64,000 nt of DNA from Phycisphaeraceae bacterium. Its GTDB lineage: Bacteria > Planctomycetota > Phycisphaerae > Phycisphaerales > Phycisphaeraceae. Below the pieces are notes generated by a model. It ran no database searches. It was not told where the DNA came from and saw only the letters and a program-made list of their open reading frames with translations. A program made the position numbers and the translations under genes. Where the stretch lies: contig JADLFV010000128.1 in the NCBI GenBank assembly GCA_020849625.1, positions 20,071-84,070 on the forward strand, in the 5' to 3' direction. Within the stretch, counting starts at the first letter, position 1, and each line of letters opens with the position of its first letter. Below, piece by piece: positions 51,419-60,115 of this stretch.

Positions 51419-52459
51419 CTACCGATCGAACTGGGCGTCGAAAGCAATTTCGCTGCGAGGGAAATCAAGCGCGCGCACGAAGGCGCAGGCTTCGGCGGCG
51501 CCGTGTTCGCGGTCCATGCGGCTGTCTTCCCATTCCACGCTCAAGGGCCCGGCGTAGTTGATGTCGTTGAGGGCGACGATCACGCGCTCGAAGTCGATGT
51601 CGCCGCGGCCGGGGGAGCGGAAGTCCCAGTAGCGGCGCGGGTCGGCGAAGCTGGTGTGACCGCCGAAGACGCCGACGCTGCCGTCGCCCTGGCCCCACCA
51701 GGCGTCCTTGACGTGGGCGTGATAAATGCGCCCCCGGAAGTCGTAAAGGAATTTCACGTAATCCACGCCCTGATAGCCCAGGTGCGAGGGATCGAAGTTG
51801 AAGCCAAAGCGTTTATGATTCTTGATCGCTTTCAAAGCGCGCTCGGCACTGGCGATGTCGAATGCGATTTCCGTCGGGTGCACTTCCAGGGCGAAGTTGA
51901 CGTTGACCTTGTCGAAAGCGTCGAGGATCGGCAGCCAGCGCCTGGCGAAGTCGGCATAACCCTTGTCCCAGTAGGCCTGATCGGTGGGCGGGAAGGCGTA
52001 GATGCTGTGCCAGATGGATGAGCCGGTGAAACCATTGACCACGGCCGGAAGTTTGGAAGGCCGGCCAGGCTTGAGGTCCATGAAGCGGCGGCAAGCCTTG
52101 GCGGCGGTGATCATCTGTTTAGCGGCCCGGCGGCGCACAGCTTCAGGTTTGCCGTCACCCCAGACATCCCTGGGCAGAATGGATTTGTGGCGCTGGTCGA
52201 TCAGGTCACAGATCGCCTGACCGACCAGGTGATTGGAGATCGCGTGGCAGGTCAGGCCGTAGTCCGCGAGTATTTCCCAGCGATGCCTGCAATAGGCTTC
52301 GCCTTGACTTCCGGGGGCGGCCGCCTGGTTGACGTCGAAGTGATCGCCCCAGCACGCCAGTTCAAGACCGTCGTAGCCGAAGCCTGCGGCTTTTTCGCAC
52401 AAAGTTTCAAGAGGCAGATCAGCCCACTGGCCGGTGAAGAGTGTCACGGGGCGCGTCAT
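51419..52459 (-). CDS. Sugar phosphate isomerase/epimerase-type TIM barrel
   Basis: 346 residues from the ATG at 52459; the longer frame extends into the nonamer palindrome. AP-endonuclease-2-like barrel: start [20 protein letters not shown] then [15 protein letters not shown]. The four metal ligands can be placed: Glu in ALEVHPTEI, Asp in [12 protein letters not shown], His in [10 protein letters not shown] and Glu in LSVEWEDS. This resembles IolE/ketose 3-epimerase relatives common in planctomycetes. The substrate is unknown. It is separated from the MFS-PlsC gene by a nonamer palindrome. Confidence 0.9.
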   Translation of the reverse strand: MTRPVTLFTGQWADLPLETLCEKAAGFGYDGLELACWGDHFDVNQAAAPGSQGEAYCRHRWEILADYGLTCHAISNHLVGQAICDLIDQRHKSILPRDVWGDGKPEAVRRRAAKQMITAAKACRRFMDLKPGRPSKLPAVVNGFTGSSIWHSIYAFPPTDQAYWDKGYADFARRWLPILDAFDKVNVNFALEVHPTEIAFDIASAERALKAIKNHKRFGFNFDPSHLGYQGVDYVKFLYDFRGRIYHAHVKDAWWGQGDGSVGVFGGHTSFADPRRYWDFRSPGRGDIDFERVIVALNDINYAGPLSVEWEDSRMDREHGAAEACAFVRALDFPRSEIAFDAQFDR

Positions 52460-52479
52460 GATGAAGTCTCCAGAATCGT

Positions 52480-52565
52480 TGAACCGCCAAGGACGCCAAG
52501 AGCGCCAAGGTGCAAGATTCAATCATACATTGAATCGCTTGGCGCACTTGGCGTTCTCGGCGGTT
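52480..52565. repeat. Nonamer palindrome of CGCCAAGGA units
   Basis: Left arm TGAACCGCCAAGGACGCC with further GCCAAG units; right arm ending CGCTTGGCGCACTTGGCG then GGCGGTTAA. The centre ATTCAATCATACATTGAAT is itself a palindrome. The right end supplies the TAA stop of the MFS-PlsC gene (52564-52566 on the complement). Confidence 0.9.
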
Positions 52566-54504
52566 AATCCCCAGCCAGAGCCAGCATGCGCTGTTTGAGA
52601 TCTTCCAGCACCGCGTCGCGCTCGGCGCGCTGGTCCACGTAATAGGGTTTGCCGAAGGTCACGCAACTGCGACTGGGCCAGAGCAGGTGCAGCAGCAGGT
52701 TTTTCTTGCGCGGTGTGCCACTGATCCACACCGGCACGACCCATGCCCCGCTGCGCTGAGCCATCACCGCCACCCCCGGAAGGAACGGCTGAAGATTTCG
52801 ATGGTCGCGCTGCAGGCCGCCTTCGGGGAAGATGCCCACGGTTTCGCCGCCCTTGAGTGCCTCGATCACCGCCCGCACCTGGGCCGCGGGCTTGTCGCCT
52901 TTGCGGATGGTGATCGGGTCGATCGCTCGCCACAGATAGCCCAGGACCCGCAACTGGTACTTGTCGATCATCAGCCAGCGGACGCAACGGTTGAGCGAGG
53001 CCTGGATCAGCAGCGGATCGACGCCCGTGGTGTGATTGGACACCAGCATGACGGGACCATCACACGGTACGGCTCCGCGCCCGTGCCAGCGCAGGCGATG
53101 CACCACCAGCACCAGCAGCCGCGCCAGGTGCCACAGCAGGTTGCGATCGCCGCGATCCAGCGGACCCTGCCGCAGGTGCCGCCACAGACCCGCGATGCCC
53201 ACAAGCAGCAGCAGCGGCCCGAGCACTTGAAGCACGATGATGATGTTGACATCGGCATCGGGCAGGCGCCAGATGGCGAAGTAGGTGCTGACGCTGGCGA
53301 TGGTGTTGACCATGCTGTTGAGGCCCATGACCCGGCCGCGGATGTAGTTGGGGCTGAGCGTCTGCAGCAGGGTCATGATGGCGACGATGGCCAGGTTGCC
53401 GAACACGCCGATGCCCAGGGCCGCCAGGAAAGACGCCGGCCGCCACGGCGCGACAGCCAGCAGCAGCACACAGGCGCCGGCGCCGGCCAGGGCGATCATG
53501 ATGACAATGGGCGATTCGCGCCGCGTGCGGATCAGCACAATCAACACGCCGCCCAGCAGCATGCCCGCCCCCATCATGGCGCTCAGTTGCGTGAACTGCG
53601 AGAGCAACGCATCGCCCTGCAGCCCGTAGTGATGTTTACCGATGCCAAGCAGCGCACTGGAGACGACCGCGGCCGCGGACCAGACCATGACGTTGAGCAG
53701 GATCAGCCACGCGATGCGACGATGACTGGCCGCGAAGCGCAGCACCTGCATGAGCGAGCGAGTTTCGTGAGGTGGCTGTGCTTTCAGAGCCGGGGTCTGT
53801 GACCCCGGGGACCGGACTCGCAGAGTCCGGCTCCCCCCGGAAGAAACGGATGACGGCGATACTGAACTTCCGGGGGTCGGGCGCAGGAAGGCGAAGAACG
53901 TGCCGGAAACCAGGTAGAAACCTGCACCCAGGATCAGACCATTGCGCACGCTGGCGGCCGAGGTGGCGGAGATGATCAGGCCGCCGATCAGCATTCCGAT
54001 CATGGAGGCGATGACGTTGATGACCAGGATGACGGCGTTGGCCGGCTGAAGCTGGGGGCGGGGAATGATCTGCGGGATGATGGCGTTGCGGGTCGGATTG
54101 AAGATGGCGGCGAAGCAGCCGACGGCCAAGAGGATGCCGTAGATTTTCCACCAGTGCGAAGCATCGACAGCCGCGGGTGTTCCGACCGGGGCCGCGGTCA
54201 ACAGATAACAGGCCAGCAGCAGGATCAACCCGCGCGATTCATCACAGGCCAGCAGCAGCCACTTGCGCGGCAGGCGATCGGCTAGCCAGCCGCCGGGCAC
54301 GCTGAGGATGATGTAAGACAGGAAGAACCAGAACTGGGTGGAAGCCTGCACCGCGGTGGCGTTGGCCGACCCGGCCGCCAGCCCGCCCAGCAGGGCCAGA
54401 CCGGCCAACATCATCATGCGATCGCCGAAGCCCGACGCGGCGGTGGAGGTCCACATGAGCGTGAAGCTCAGATGTCGCCACAGGGGGGTCGGGCAATCAG
54501 ACAT
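52564..54504 (-). CDS. MFS transporter fused to a PlsC-type acyltransferase
   Basis: 646 residues. Residues 1-~435 hold about 11-12 hydrophobic helices of an MFS permease with the loop GGWLADRLPRKW after helix 2. Residues ~450-646 are a PlsC/LPLAT domain: SNHTTGVDPLL (NHx4D motif) and FPEGG, with acyl-acceptor region VPVWISGTPRK. The arrangement parallels the lysophospholipid transporter LplT fused to the Aas acyltransferase, so import and re-acylation of lysophospholipids is a reasonable inference. The loop at ~208-245 is translated from a palindromic repeat and two CCCCCGGAAG copies. Confidence 0.88.
   Translation of the reverse strand: MSDCPTPLWRHLSFTLMWTSTAASGFGDRMMMLAGLALLGGLAAGSANATAVQASTQFWFFLSYIILSVPGGWLADRLPRKWLLLACDESRGLILLLACYLLTAAPVGTPAAVDASHWWKIYGILLAVGCFAAIFNPTRNAIIPQIIPRPQLQPANAVILVINVIASMIGMLIGGLIISATSAASVRNGLILGAGFYLVSGTFFAFLRPTPGSSVSPSSVSSGGSRTLRVRSPGSQTPALKAQPPHETRSLMQVLRFAASHRRIAWLILLNVMVWSAAAVVSSALLGIGKHHYGLQGDALLSQFTQLSAMMGAGMLLGGVLIVLIRTRRESPIVIMIALAGAGACVLLLAVAPWRPASFLAALGIGVFGNLAIVAIMTLLQTLSPNYIRGRVMGLNSMVNTIASVSTYFAIWRLPDADVNIIIVLQVLGPLLLLVGIAGLWRHLRQGPLDRGDRNLLWHLARLLVLVVHRLRWHGRGAVPCDGPVMLVSNHTTGVDPLLIQASLNRCVRWLMIDKYQLRVLGYLWRAIDPITIRKGDKPAAQVRAVIEALKGGETVGIFPEGGLQRDHRNLQPFLPGVAVMAQRSGAWVVPVWISGTPRKKNLLLHLLWPSRSCVTFGKPYYVDQRAERDAVLEDLKQRMLALAGD
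53787..53832. repeat. Palindromic element inside the MFS-PlsC gene
   Basis: It contains AGCCGGGGTCTGTGACCCCGG-type and CCGGACTCGCAGAGTCCGG hairpins, closely related to 26074-26109. It is translated in frame as an Arg/Ser/Pro-rich loop between two transmembrane helices, and is followed by two CCCCCGGAAG copies (53838 and 53868). Confidence 0.85.
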
Positions 54505-54543
54505 GGCAGGATGATACCGCAGGCGGTTACGGATCGGCTAAAT

Positions 54544-55055
54544 TTGAAGAAGGAAGCCAGGAATGCAGGAAGCGGCGATGGTTCGATCGTTCTCTTCCCG
54601 CCTTCCCGGCTTGCCTTTGTGCACTTGGCGATCTTTTCTACACGGCAGTCCGGACGCGCTTCACCTGGAGCGTGACCGCGGCGAAATTGATCAGCAGGCC
54701 GTGCTGTTTATCCGCAGCCTTCAGGTATGAGCGGAGTGTGGCGTAGTGGATATCGCCGAACTGCGAGATCGCTTTTAATTCCACGACAATGGTGTGTTCC
54801 ACGATCAGATCCGCCCGGTGCTTTCCAACTTCGACACCTTCGTAGAGAACCGTCAACTCAACTTGTCGTTCAACGTGCAATTGCCGGCGCTGCAATTCCA
54901 CAATCAGAGCATTTTCATAAATGGATTCCAGGAAACCGGGGCCGAGTTTCTTGTGCACCGCGATCGCAGCACCGATGATCTGCTCAGTCAGCGCCTCATG
55001 TTCCAAACCCATGAATCCCCCTCATGCTTCCTGCTTTCCGGGCTTCCTTCTTCAA
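54544..55055. mobile_element. Candidate palindromic element carrying the GxxExxY gene
   Basis: The left arm (54544-54573, TTGAAGAAGGAAGCCAGG...) and the right arm (55026-55055) are inverted repeats matching at 28 of 30 bases by my alignment. The 452 bases between hold a partial extra copy of the right arm (around 54592-54618) and the complete GxxExxY gene. The same arm words form a gene-free palindrome at 56695-56773. It has no transposase; mobility is inference. Confidence 0.6.
54638..55012 (-). CDS. GxxExxY protein, PD-(D/E)XK-like
   Basis: 124 residues. The name-giving motif GFLESIY is at 26-32, preceded by IGAAIAVHKKLGP as usual. The conserved core HRADLIVEHTIVVELKAI shows a D68...E78-x-K80 arrangement matching the PD-(D/E)XK nuclease signature, and QFGDIHYATLRSYLKAAD follows. 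No function has been shown for the family that I know of. The gene is enclosed by inverted repeat arms of the type that otherwise occur without genes. From memory, annotated family members often have N-terminal tails like NRRDAED, which would be translated nonamer repeats, in agreement with this setting. Confidence 0.9.
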   Translation of the reverse strand: MGLEHEALTEQIIGAAIAVHKKLGPGFLESIYENALIVELQRRQLHVERQVELTVLYEGVEVGKHRADLIVEHTIVVELKAISQFGDIHYATLRSYLKAADKQHGLLINFAAVTLQVKRVRTAV

Positions 55056-55933
55056 TCTTCCCGCTGGCGTTTGTCTCGCTCGATGTAGGCGTAGGCGTTG
55101 TGGTTGTGGATCGACTCGAAGTTTTCGCTGTGCACGGCATACCAGTCGATGCGCTCTTCGCTGTCCAGGGCCAACGCCAGGTCGCGCACGATGTCCTCGA
55201 CGAACTTGGGGTTGTCGTAGGCCGCCTCGGTGACGAACTTCTCATCGGGGCGCTTGAGCACGGCATAGACCGGGGAGCTGGCGTTCTGCTCGATCAGGTC
55301 GAACAGTTGCTCGATCCACATCCACTTGCCCTTGGCGAAGCGCACCTTGACGACCATCTCGCAGCGCTGGTTGTGGGCCCCGTAGCCGGAGATTTCCTTG
55401 GAGCAGGGGCAGAGGCTGGTGGCGGGCACTTTGAGCGTCATGGCGAAGTCGTCGCCGTCTTTGCCGCTGGATGCCTCGAAGGCCACCTCGATGTCGAGCA
55501 TGCCCGGTGCGCCGGTGACGGGCGCTTTCTTGTGAATGAAGTAGGGGAAGGAAAACTCCAAGTGCGCCTCTTCGGACTCCAGGCGCTTTTTCATGTCGCG
55601 GCAGACGGCCATGATCTGGTTGCTGCGCAGCGAGGCGTGGTGCTGGTTGAGCACTTCCAGGAAGCGTGACATGTGCGTGCCCTTCTGATGATGGGGCAGG
55701 CCGACGTACATGTTGACGCGGGCCACGGTGTGCTGGACCCCGCCGGTGGCCGGGCAGGTGAGGGTGATGGGGTAGCGGATGTGCTTGACGCCGACCTTGT
55801 CGATGGGGATGTTGCGGCGATCGTGCAGAGCCTGCACGTCGGGCATGGCTTGGTGGGCCGTCGCGGCGGAGGTGCTTTCAGCGACATTTCCGGAGGCGGC
55901 GGCACTGGCGGGGGCGGGATCGGTGCTGGGCAT
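55052..55933 (-). CDS. folE2: GTP cyclohydrolase, type IB
   Basis: 293 residues from the ATG at 55933; a start at 55846 would remove an Ala/Ser/Thr-rich leader of about 29 residues that looks dispensable. FolE2 converts GTP to dihydroneopterin triphosphate for folate or queuosine precursors and can use metals other than zinc. Signatures: IDKVGVKHIRYPI, GTHMSRFLEVLN, the metal-ligand Cys region TSLCPCSKEIS, YGAHNQRCEM and the C-terminal DWYAVHSENFESIHNHNAYA. The stop lies at the edge of the GxxExxY element, which may have brought the final residues. Confidence 0.95.
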   Translation of the reverse strand: MPSTDPAPASAAASGNVAESTSAATAHQAMPDVQALHDRRNIPIDKVGVKHIRYPITLTCPATGGVQHTVARVNMYVGLPHHQKGTHMSRFLEVLNQHHASLRSNQIMAVCRDMKKRLESEEAHLEFSFPYFIHKKAPVTGAPGMLDIEVAFEASSGKDGDDFAMTLKVPATSLCPCSKEISGYGAHNQRCEMVVKVRFAKGKWMWIEQLFDLIEQNASSPVYAVLKRPDEKFVTEAAYDNPKFVEDIVRDLALALDSEERIDWYAVHSENFESIHNHNAYAYIERDKRQRED

Positions 55934-56007
55934 GGTTTGGCTCGGGAATCGGGGGAAACACGCCATTTTAGGCGCATCGCGGGCATATGACAAAGGCTGA
56001 AAAACTG

Positions 56008-56089
56008 AAGGCGGAGTGCGGAAGGCAGAGGGCTGAGAAGATTTGCGCAAAAAGCTCTCTGCTCTCCGCCTTCCGCCCTCCGCCTTCCG
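56008..56089. repeat. Heptamer palindrome of GGAAGGC / CCGCCTT units
   Basis: The left arm has GAAGGCG, GAGTGCG, GAAGGCA, GAGGGCT; the right arm has CCGCCTT, CCGCCCT, CCGCCTT. It occupies the divergent gap between folE2 and the cobalamin adenosyltransferase gene. Confidence 0.9.
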
Positions 56090-56111
56090 ATGTCTGCACT
56101 ATGATTTAGCC

Positions 56112-56642
56112 ATGACCACCAGGCTTTACACGCGCCGCGGCGATGATGGCCGCACGGACCTGCTGGCCGGGGCCCGCATCCGCAAGGACGATCCGCGCAT
56201 TGCCGCCATCGGCGAGGTGGACGAGTTGAACGCCTGCCTGGGCTGGGCGTTGATCGCCTGTGAAGATGGGAAACTGCGCCAGTTGCTGTCGCGCGTGCAG
56301 CATCGCTTGTTCGAGATGGGCGCGGAGTTGGCGTTGCCGGGCCCCGGAATCAGTGAGCGCATCGTGCAGTCGGATGTCGAGAACCTGGAAAAAGCGATCG
56401 ACGAAACATGCGCCGCCCTGTCGCCGCTGCGCGAGTTTATCCTTCCGGGGGGCAGCGAGTTGGCAGCCCGATTGCACCTGGCCCGTTGCGTCTGTCGGCG
56501 GGCGGAGCGCGCCTGTTGCAGCGTGGGCGATCCGCTGGCGCTGGTGTATCTGAACCGCCTGGGCGATCTGCTTTTCGCGTTGGCTCGACTGGCCAATCAC
56601 ATGGCCGGTACCGGCGACGTGCCGTGGCACAAGGTTCACTGA
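56112..56642 (+). CDS. Cob(I)alamin adenosyltransferase, PduO type
   Basis: 176 residues from the ATG at 56112. It makes adenosylcobalamin from ATP and cob(I)alamin. Signatures: LYTRRGDDGRTDLLAGARI, the GEVDELNACLGWA helix, FILPGGSELAARLHLARCVC with the RRAER active-site motif after it, and LNRLGDLLFALARLANH. Trimeric human MMAB type. It implies use of coenzyme B12. The enzyme is not in an operon with a B12-dependent enzyme; coaE follows after a nested palindrome. Confidence 0.95.
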   Translation: MTTRLYTRRGDDGRTDLLAGARIRKDDPRIAAIGEVDELNACLGWALIACEDGKLRQLLSRVQHRLFEMGAELALPGPGISERIVQSDVENLEKAIDETCAALSPLREFILPGGSELAARLHLARCVCRRAERACCSVGDPLALVYLNRLGDLLFALARLANHMAGTGDVPWHKVH

Positions 56643-56648
56643 AGAAAT

Positions 56649-56814
56649 TGAACCACAGAGACGCAGAGGACGCGGAGAAAGACAAGAAAACTCATTGAAG
56701 AAGGAAACCAGGAAACCATGAATAAGATCGTGTGAATTGTTTCTTATTCCTGCCTTCCTGGTTTCCTTCTTTTATCATGCCTTCCTCTGTGTCCTCTGCG
56801 TCTCTGCGGTTCAA
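56649..56814. repeat. Nonamer palindrome with an empty GAAGGAA palindrome in its loop
   Basis: Outer arms TGAACCACAGAGACGC... and ...GTCTCTGCGGTTCA. Inside, 56695-56773 is an inverted repeat starting TTGAAGAAGGAAACCAGG, the same words as the arms around the GxxExxY gene at 54544-55055, but with a loop of only about 35 bases and no gene. Confidence 0.9.
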
Positions 56815-56826
56815 ATGATCTGACCT

Positions 56827-57444
56827 ATGAGCAACACAAAGACCAAACCCGTCATCGGTCTGCTGGGCGGTCCCGGAAGCGGCAAGAGCTACGTCGCGGG
56901 GCTGTTCAAGCAGTTTGGCTGCGCGGTGATCGATGCCGACTTGATCGCCAAGGCCCAGCTCGAAGACCCGGCCGTGCGCGATCAGCTTGTGCAATGGTGG
57001 GGAGAAAACGTGCTCGATCCTTCCGGGGGAATCAGCCGGTCCGCGGTGGCTCAGATCGTGTTTTCGGACTCCGCCCAGTTAACCAGGCTGGAGAAACTGA
57101 TCCATCCCCGGGTGGCGGATGAGCGGGCTCGTCTGCGTGAGATTCATCGGGCTGATCCGCGGGTGAAGGCGATCGTGGAGGACGTGCCGCTGCTGATTGA
57201 GAAGGGGCTGGACGAGGGCTGCGACTACCTGGTGTTCGTGGACGCACCCCTGGAGCAGCGCCTGGAGCGGGTGCGGGAGAATCGCGGCTGGTCGGCCGAA
57301 AAGCTGGCTCAGGTGGAGAAATATCAGACCCCGCTTGACATCAAGCGGCGGCGTGCCGATGATGTGATAGACAACAGCGGCGGCGAGGCCCAGGTGCTGG
57401 AGCAGGTTCGCCGGCTGCTTTCCCGCATGATCCCCAATGGATAA
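56827..57444 (+). CDS. coaE: Dephospho-CoA kinase
   Basis: 205 residues. It performs the last step of CoA synthesis. P-loop [17 protein letters not shown], then [10 protein letters not shown] with the substrate-binding Asp, [11 protein letters not shown] and [24 protein letters not shown] and RVRENRGWS in the lid. Length is typical. Only the ligase coaB (2544) is another CoA gene in the window. rho follows 176 bases later on the same strand. Confidence 0.96.
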   Translation: MSNTKTKPVIGLLGGPGSGKSYVAGLFKQFGCAVIDADLIAKAQLEDPAVRDQLVQWWGENVLDPSGGISRSAVAQIVFSDSAQLTRLEKLIHPRVADERARLREIHRADPRVKAIVEDVPLLIEKGLDEGCDYLVFVDAPLEQRLERVRENRGWSAEKLAQVEKYQTPLDIKRRRADDVIDNSGGEAQVLEQVRRLLSRMIPNG

Positions 57445-57620
57445 CCAGTCGTGGCGGATGTGGCGTCGTGCGGCGCTGCGTCGGCCGAGTTGGATGGGTC
57501 AGACCGCACGCACCTGTCGATTGCTTCCCCCGGTTGAACAGCGTCAGGTTTATTTGCTTATCCCACCGCGGCCAAGGCCCGACCTTGCCGCACCCCGTCC
57601 CGCACAGGAGTTTGGCAGAC

Positions 57621-59108
57621 ATGTCTTCGAAGAAAAGCCGTTCCCGCAAGAAGAGCACCGAGCAAGCTAGCCAGGACGAGCAACCGATCCTGACCGCCGT
57701 GGCCGACGATGAGCCGGCCGGCAACGGTGAGAACAAAGAGCAACAGGCCCCTGCCGCCGAGCAGAAATCACCCGCTCGCCGCACGCCATCCACCGATGAG
57801 CAGCTCGACGCTGAAACCCAGCAGCGCTACGAGGAAGCCAAGCGCAGCGACCTGAACATCCACGATCTTCAGAAAATGGAGATCGAGCCGCTGCACGAGC
57901 TGGCCAAGAAGGAAGGTGTCGAGAACTTCACCGGCCTCAAGAAGCAGGACCTGATCTTCCAGATTCTCCAAAAGCACGTGGTCAAGCAGGGCCTGATGTA
58001 CGGCGAAGGCGTGCTGGAAATCCTGCCCGACGGCTTCGGCTTCCTGCGCAGCCCCGAATATTCCTACCTCGCCTGCCCCGATGACATCTACGTCAGCCCC
58101 TCGCAGATCCGCCGCTTCGGCCTGAAGGTCGGGCACATCGTCCAAGGCACCATCCGACCGCCCAAGGAGTCGGAACGATACTTCGCCCTGCTGCGCGTCG
58201 ATGCCATCAACGGCCAGCCGCCCGACAAGCTCAACGATATCGCCACCTTCGAGGACCTCACACCACTGCATCCCAAGGATCGGCTGATCCTGGAGACCAC
58301 GCCCGATCAGATCGAGATGCGCATCGTGGACCTGGTCACCCCCATCGGACGCGGCCAGCGGGCCCTGATCGTCGCTCCGCCCCGCACCGGCAAAACCGTA
58401 CTCCTTCAAAAGATGGCCAACGCCATCATCAAAAACTTCCCCACCGTCAAGGTCATCGTGCTGCTGATCGATGAGCGGCCCGAAGAAGTGACCGACTTCC
58501 GCAACAACACCCCGGAAGATGTGGAAGTCATCGCGTCAACCTTTGACGAACAAGGTAGCCGCCACGTGCAGGTCTGCGAAATGGTCATCGAAAAGTCCCG
58601 CCGCATGGTCGAGTTCGGCGAGCACGTGGTCATCCTCATGGACTCGCTGACCCGCATGGCCCGCGCCTACAACCAGGAAATGCCCCACTCCGGCAAAATC
58701 CTCACCGGCGGCCTCGACTCCAACGCACTCCAGCGGCCCAAGAAATTCTTCGGCTCCGCCCGCGCCATCGAGAACGGCGGTTCGCTCACCATCATCGCCA
58801 CCGCACTCATCGACACCGGCTCCAAGATGGACGACATCATCTTCGAGGAGTTCAAGGGCACCGGCAACAGCGAACTGCACCTCGACCGCCGCCTCATGGA
58901 CAAGCGCATCTACCCCTGCATCGACATCGCCGCCTCCGGCACCCGCCGCGAGGAACTGCTGCTCGATCCTAAGGAATTGCAACTGGTCTATCGCCTGCGC
59001 AAGGTGCTGGCCGACATGAACGTGGTCGAAGCCGTGGAGCTGATTAAGAGTCGGCTGATGAAGGTCAAGACCAACGCCGAGTTCCTGCTGACCATGAGCC
59101 TGGATTAA
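57621..59108 (+). CDS. rho: Transcription termination factor Rho
   Basis: 495 residues from the ATG at 57621, 9 bases after GGAG. Rho is a hexameric RNA helicase. An N-terminal extension of ~75 residues is rich in Lys, Glu, Gln and Ala and likely disordered. Then: Rho-N ([20 protein letters not shown]), RNA-binding cold-shock domain ([20 protein letters not shown]), and the ATPase with Walker [11 protein letters not shown], where the common APPKAGKT is changed at two positions, Walker [15 protein letters not shown], and the Q- and R-loop region [12 protein letters not shown]. With Rho and few intrinsic terminators found, Rho-dependent termination is probably important here. Confidence 0.97.
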   Translation: MSSKKSRSRKKSTEQASQDEQPILTAVADDEPAGNGENKEQQAPAAEQKSPARRTPSTDEQLDAETQQRYEEAKRSDLNIHDLQKMEIEPLHELAKKEGVENFTGLKKQDLIFQILQKHVVKQGLMYGEGVLEILPDGFGFLRSPEYSYLACPDDIYVSPSQIRRFGLKVGHIVQGTIRPPKESERYFALLRVDAINGQPPDKLNDIATFEDLTPLHPKDRLILETTPDQIEMRIVDLVTPIGRGQRALIVAPPRTGKTVLLQKMANAIIKNFPTVKVIVLLIDERPEEVTDFRNNTPEDVEVIASTFDEQGSRHVQVCEMVIEKSRRMVEFGEHVVILMDSLTRMARAYNQEMPHSGKILTGGLDSNALQRPKKFFGSARAIENGGSLTIIATALIDTGSKMDDIIFEEFKGTGNSELHLDRRLMDKRIYPCIDIAASGTRREELLLDPKELQLVYRLRKVLADMNVVEAVELIKSRLMKVKTNAEFLLTMSLD

Positions 59109-59154
59109 ACCGCTTGCGGCTTCGCGAAGTTGCACGAACACGGAGCGTCCTCCG

Positions 59155-59400
59155 ATGCCCGAGCCCTTGCTTTCCCCCGAAGAGCGCGAGGTGATGCGCC
59201 GCTACTTCCTGGCTGCCCGAAGCTGGGACAAGCATCGCCGCGACATGATCCGCAGGGAGCCCAATGACCCGGTGCAAAACCGCATCGCGTACAATCACCT
59301 GATGGAGATGGTCCACAACGTGCATCCCGGGTTGCTGGTCGATGACAAAAAAGAAGACGAAGCCGAATCCAGACTCGCCCGAGCGCTTTGCCGGCGATGA
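59155..59400 (+). CDS. Small protein of unknown function, possible partner of the nucleotidyltransferase
   Basis: 81 residues. It is helical and charged (LSPEEREVMRRYFLAARSWD, KHRRDMIRREPNDPVQNRIA). Its last 59 bases overlap the start of the next gene in another frame, so the two are probably coupled. It matches no family I know. By position it could be the antitoxin or adaptor of the nucleotidyltransferase; that is speculation. Confidence 0.55.
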   Translation: MPEPLLSPEEREVMRRYFLAARSWDKHRRDMIRREPNDPVQNRIAYNHLMEMVHNVHPGLLVDDKKEDEAESRLARALCRR

Positions 59401-59953
59401 GTTGCTGGCCCGCCTGGCGCAGGAATTGACACAACGCCAGATCGGTTACGTCATCATCGGCGGCCAGGCCGTCAATCAGCACGGCCACATCCGCACGACC
59501 GTCGATATCGACTTCACGATCGACCTTGGCCCCTGGGACCTGCCGCGCATCCTCGAACTGGCCGAGGCCAACCAGTTGACGGTGAATGTCCGGGACATGG
59601 ACGCCAGGGATTGGGTGATGCTGACCCAGGTGCTGCCCTGCGCGGCGCCAAGGGAACAGATGGGCGTCGATTTCAGTTTCATCCCCTCGCCCTACATCCG
59701 CCAGGCCATCGAGCGCGGCGTGTGGTTCGACGTCGCGGGCCGGCCGGTGCGCTTCCTGGCCATCGAAGACCTGCTGCTGCAGAAGGTGATCGCCAACCGC
59801 GCCCAGGACCACATCGACGTGGTCGAACTGCTGGTGCGTCACGGCAATGCCGACATCGATTACATCCACCGCTGGCTGACCGAGTTCGCCGCCGTGCTCG
59901 ATGAGCCGCTGGTGCAGCGTTTCGACGATTGGAAAAAAGAGGCCGATGCGTAG
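59342..59953 (+). CDS. Nucleotidyltransferase-fold protein
   Basis: 203 residues. After a Lys/Pro-rich leader, IGYVIIGGQAVNQHGHIRTT then VDIDFTIDL gives the GG and DxD motifs of the nucleotidyltransferase fold, as in AbiEii/DUF6036-type proteins, with AIEDLLLQKVIANRAQDHID typical of the following domain. Related proteins include toxins of type IV systems and antibiotic-modifying enzymes. The gene overlaps the small upstream gene, supporting a two-component unit. Which nucleotide or target is used is unknown. Confidence 0.8.
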   Translation: MTKKKTKPNPDSPERFAGDELLARLAQELTQRQIGYVIIGGQAVNQHGHIRTTVDIDFTIDLGPWDLPRILELAEANQLTVNVRDMDARDWVMLTQVLPCAAPREQMGVDFSFIPSPYIRQAIERGVWFDVAGRPVRFLAIEDLLLQKVIANRAQDHIDVVELLVRHGNADIDYIHRWLTEFAAVLDEPLVQRFDDWKKEADA

Positions 59954-60087
59954 CTCGAAATCCGAAACGTGAAACTCGACACTCGAAATAAATCCCAAAT
60001 CCCAAACTCGAAAAAGATACACGCCAGAGCTGGTGGGTTTGAGTTTTGAGTTTATTTCGTGTTTCGAGCTTCGTGTTTCGAGTTTCC
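59953..60087. repeat. Heptamer palindrome of CGAAACT/AGTTTCG units
   Basis: The left arm has GAAATCC, GAAACGT, GAAACTC, GACACTC units; the right arm TTTGAGT twice, then GTGTTTC, GAGCTTC, GTGTTTC, GAGTTTC. The units match the array inserted in the E2 gene (35100-35133). Confidence 0.92.
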
Positions 60088-60115
60088 GCCCCGCTGTGCC
60101 TGCTAGAATATCGCC

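Noticed and set aside
54544..55055. Insertion sequence
   Set aside because: No transposase or target-site duplication can be identified; I list it only as a candidate palindromic element.
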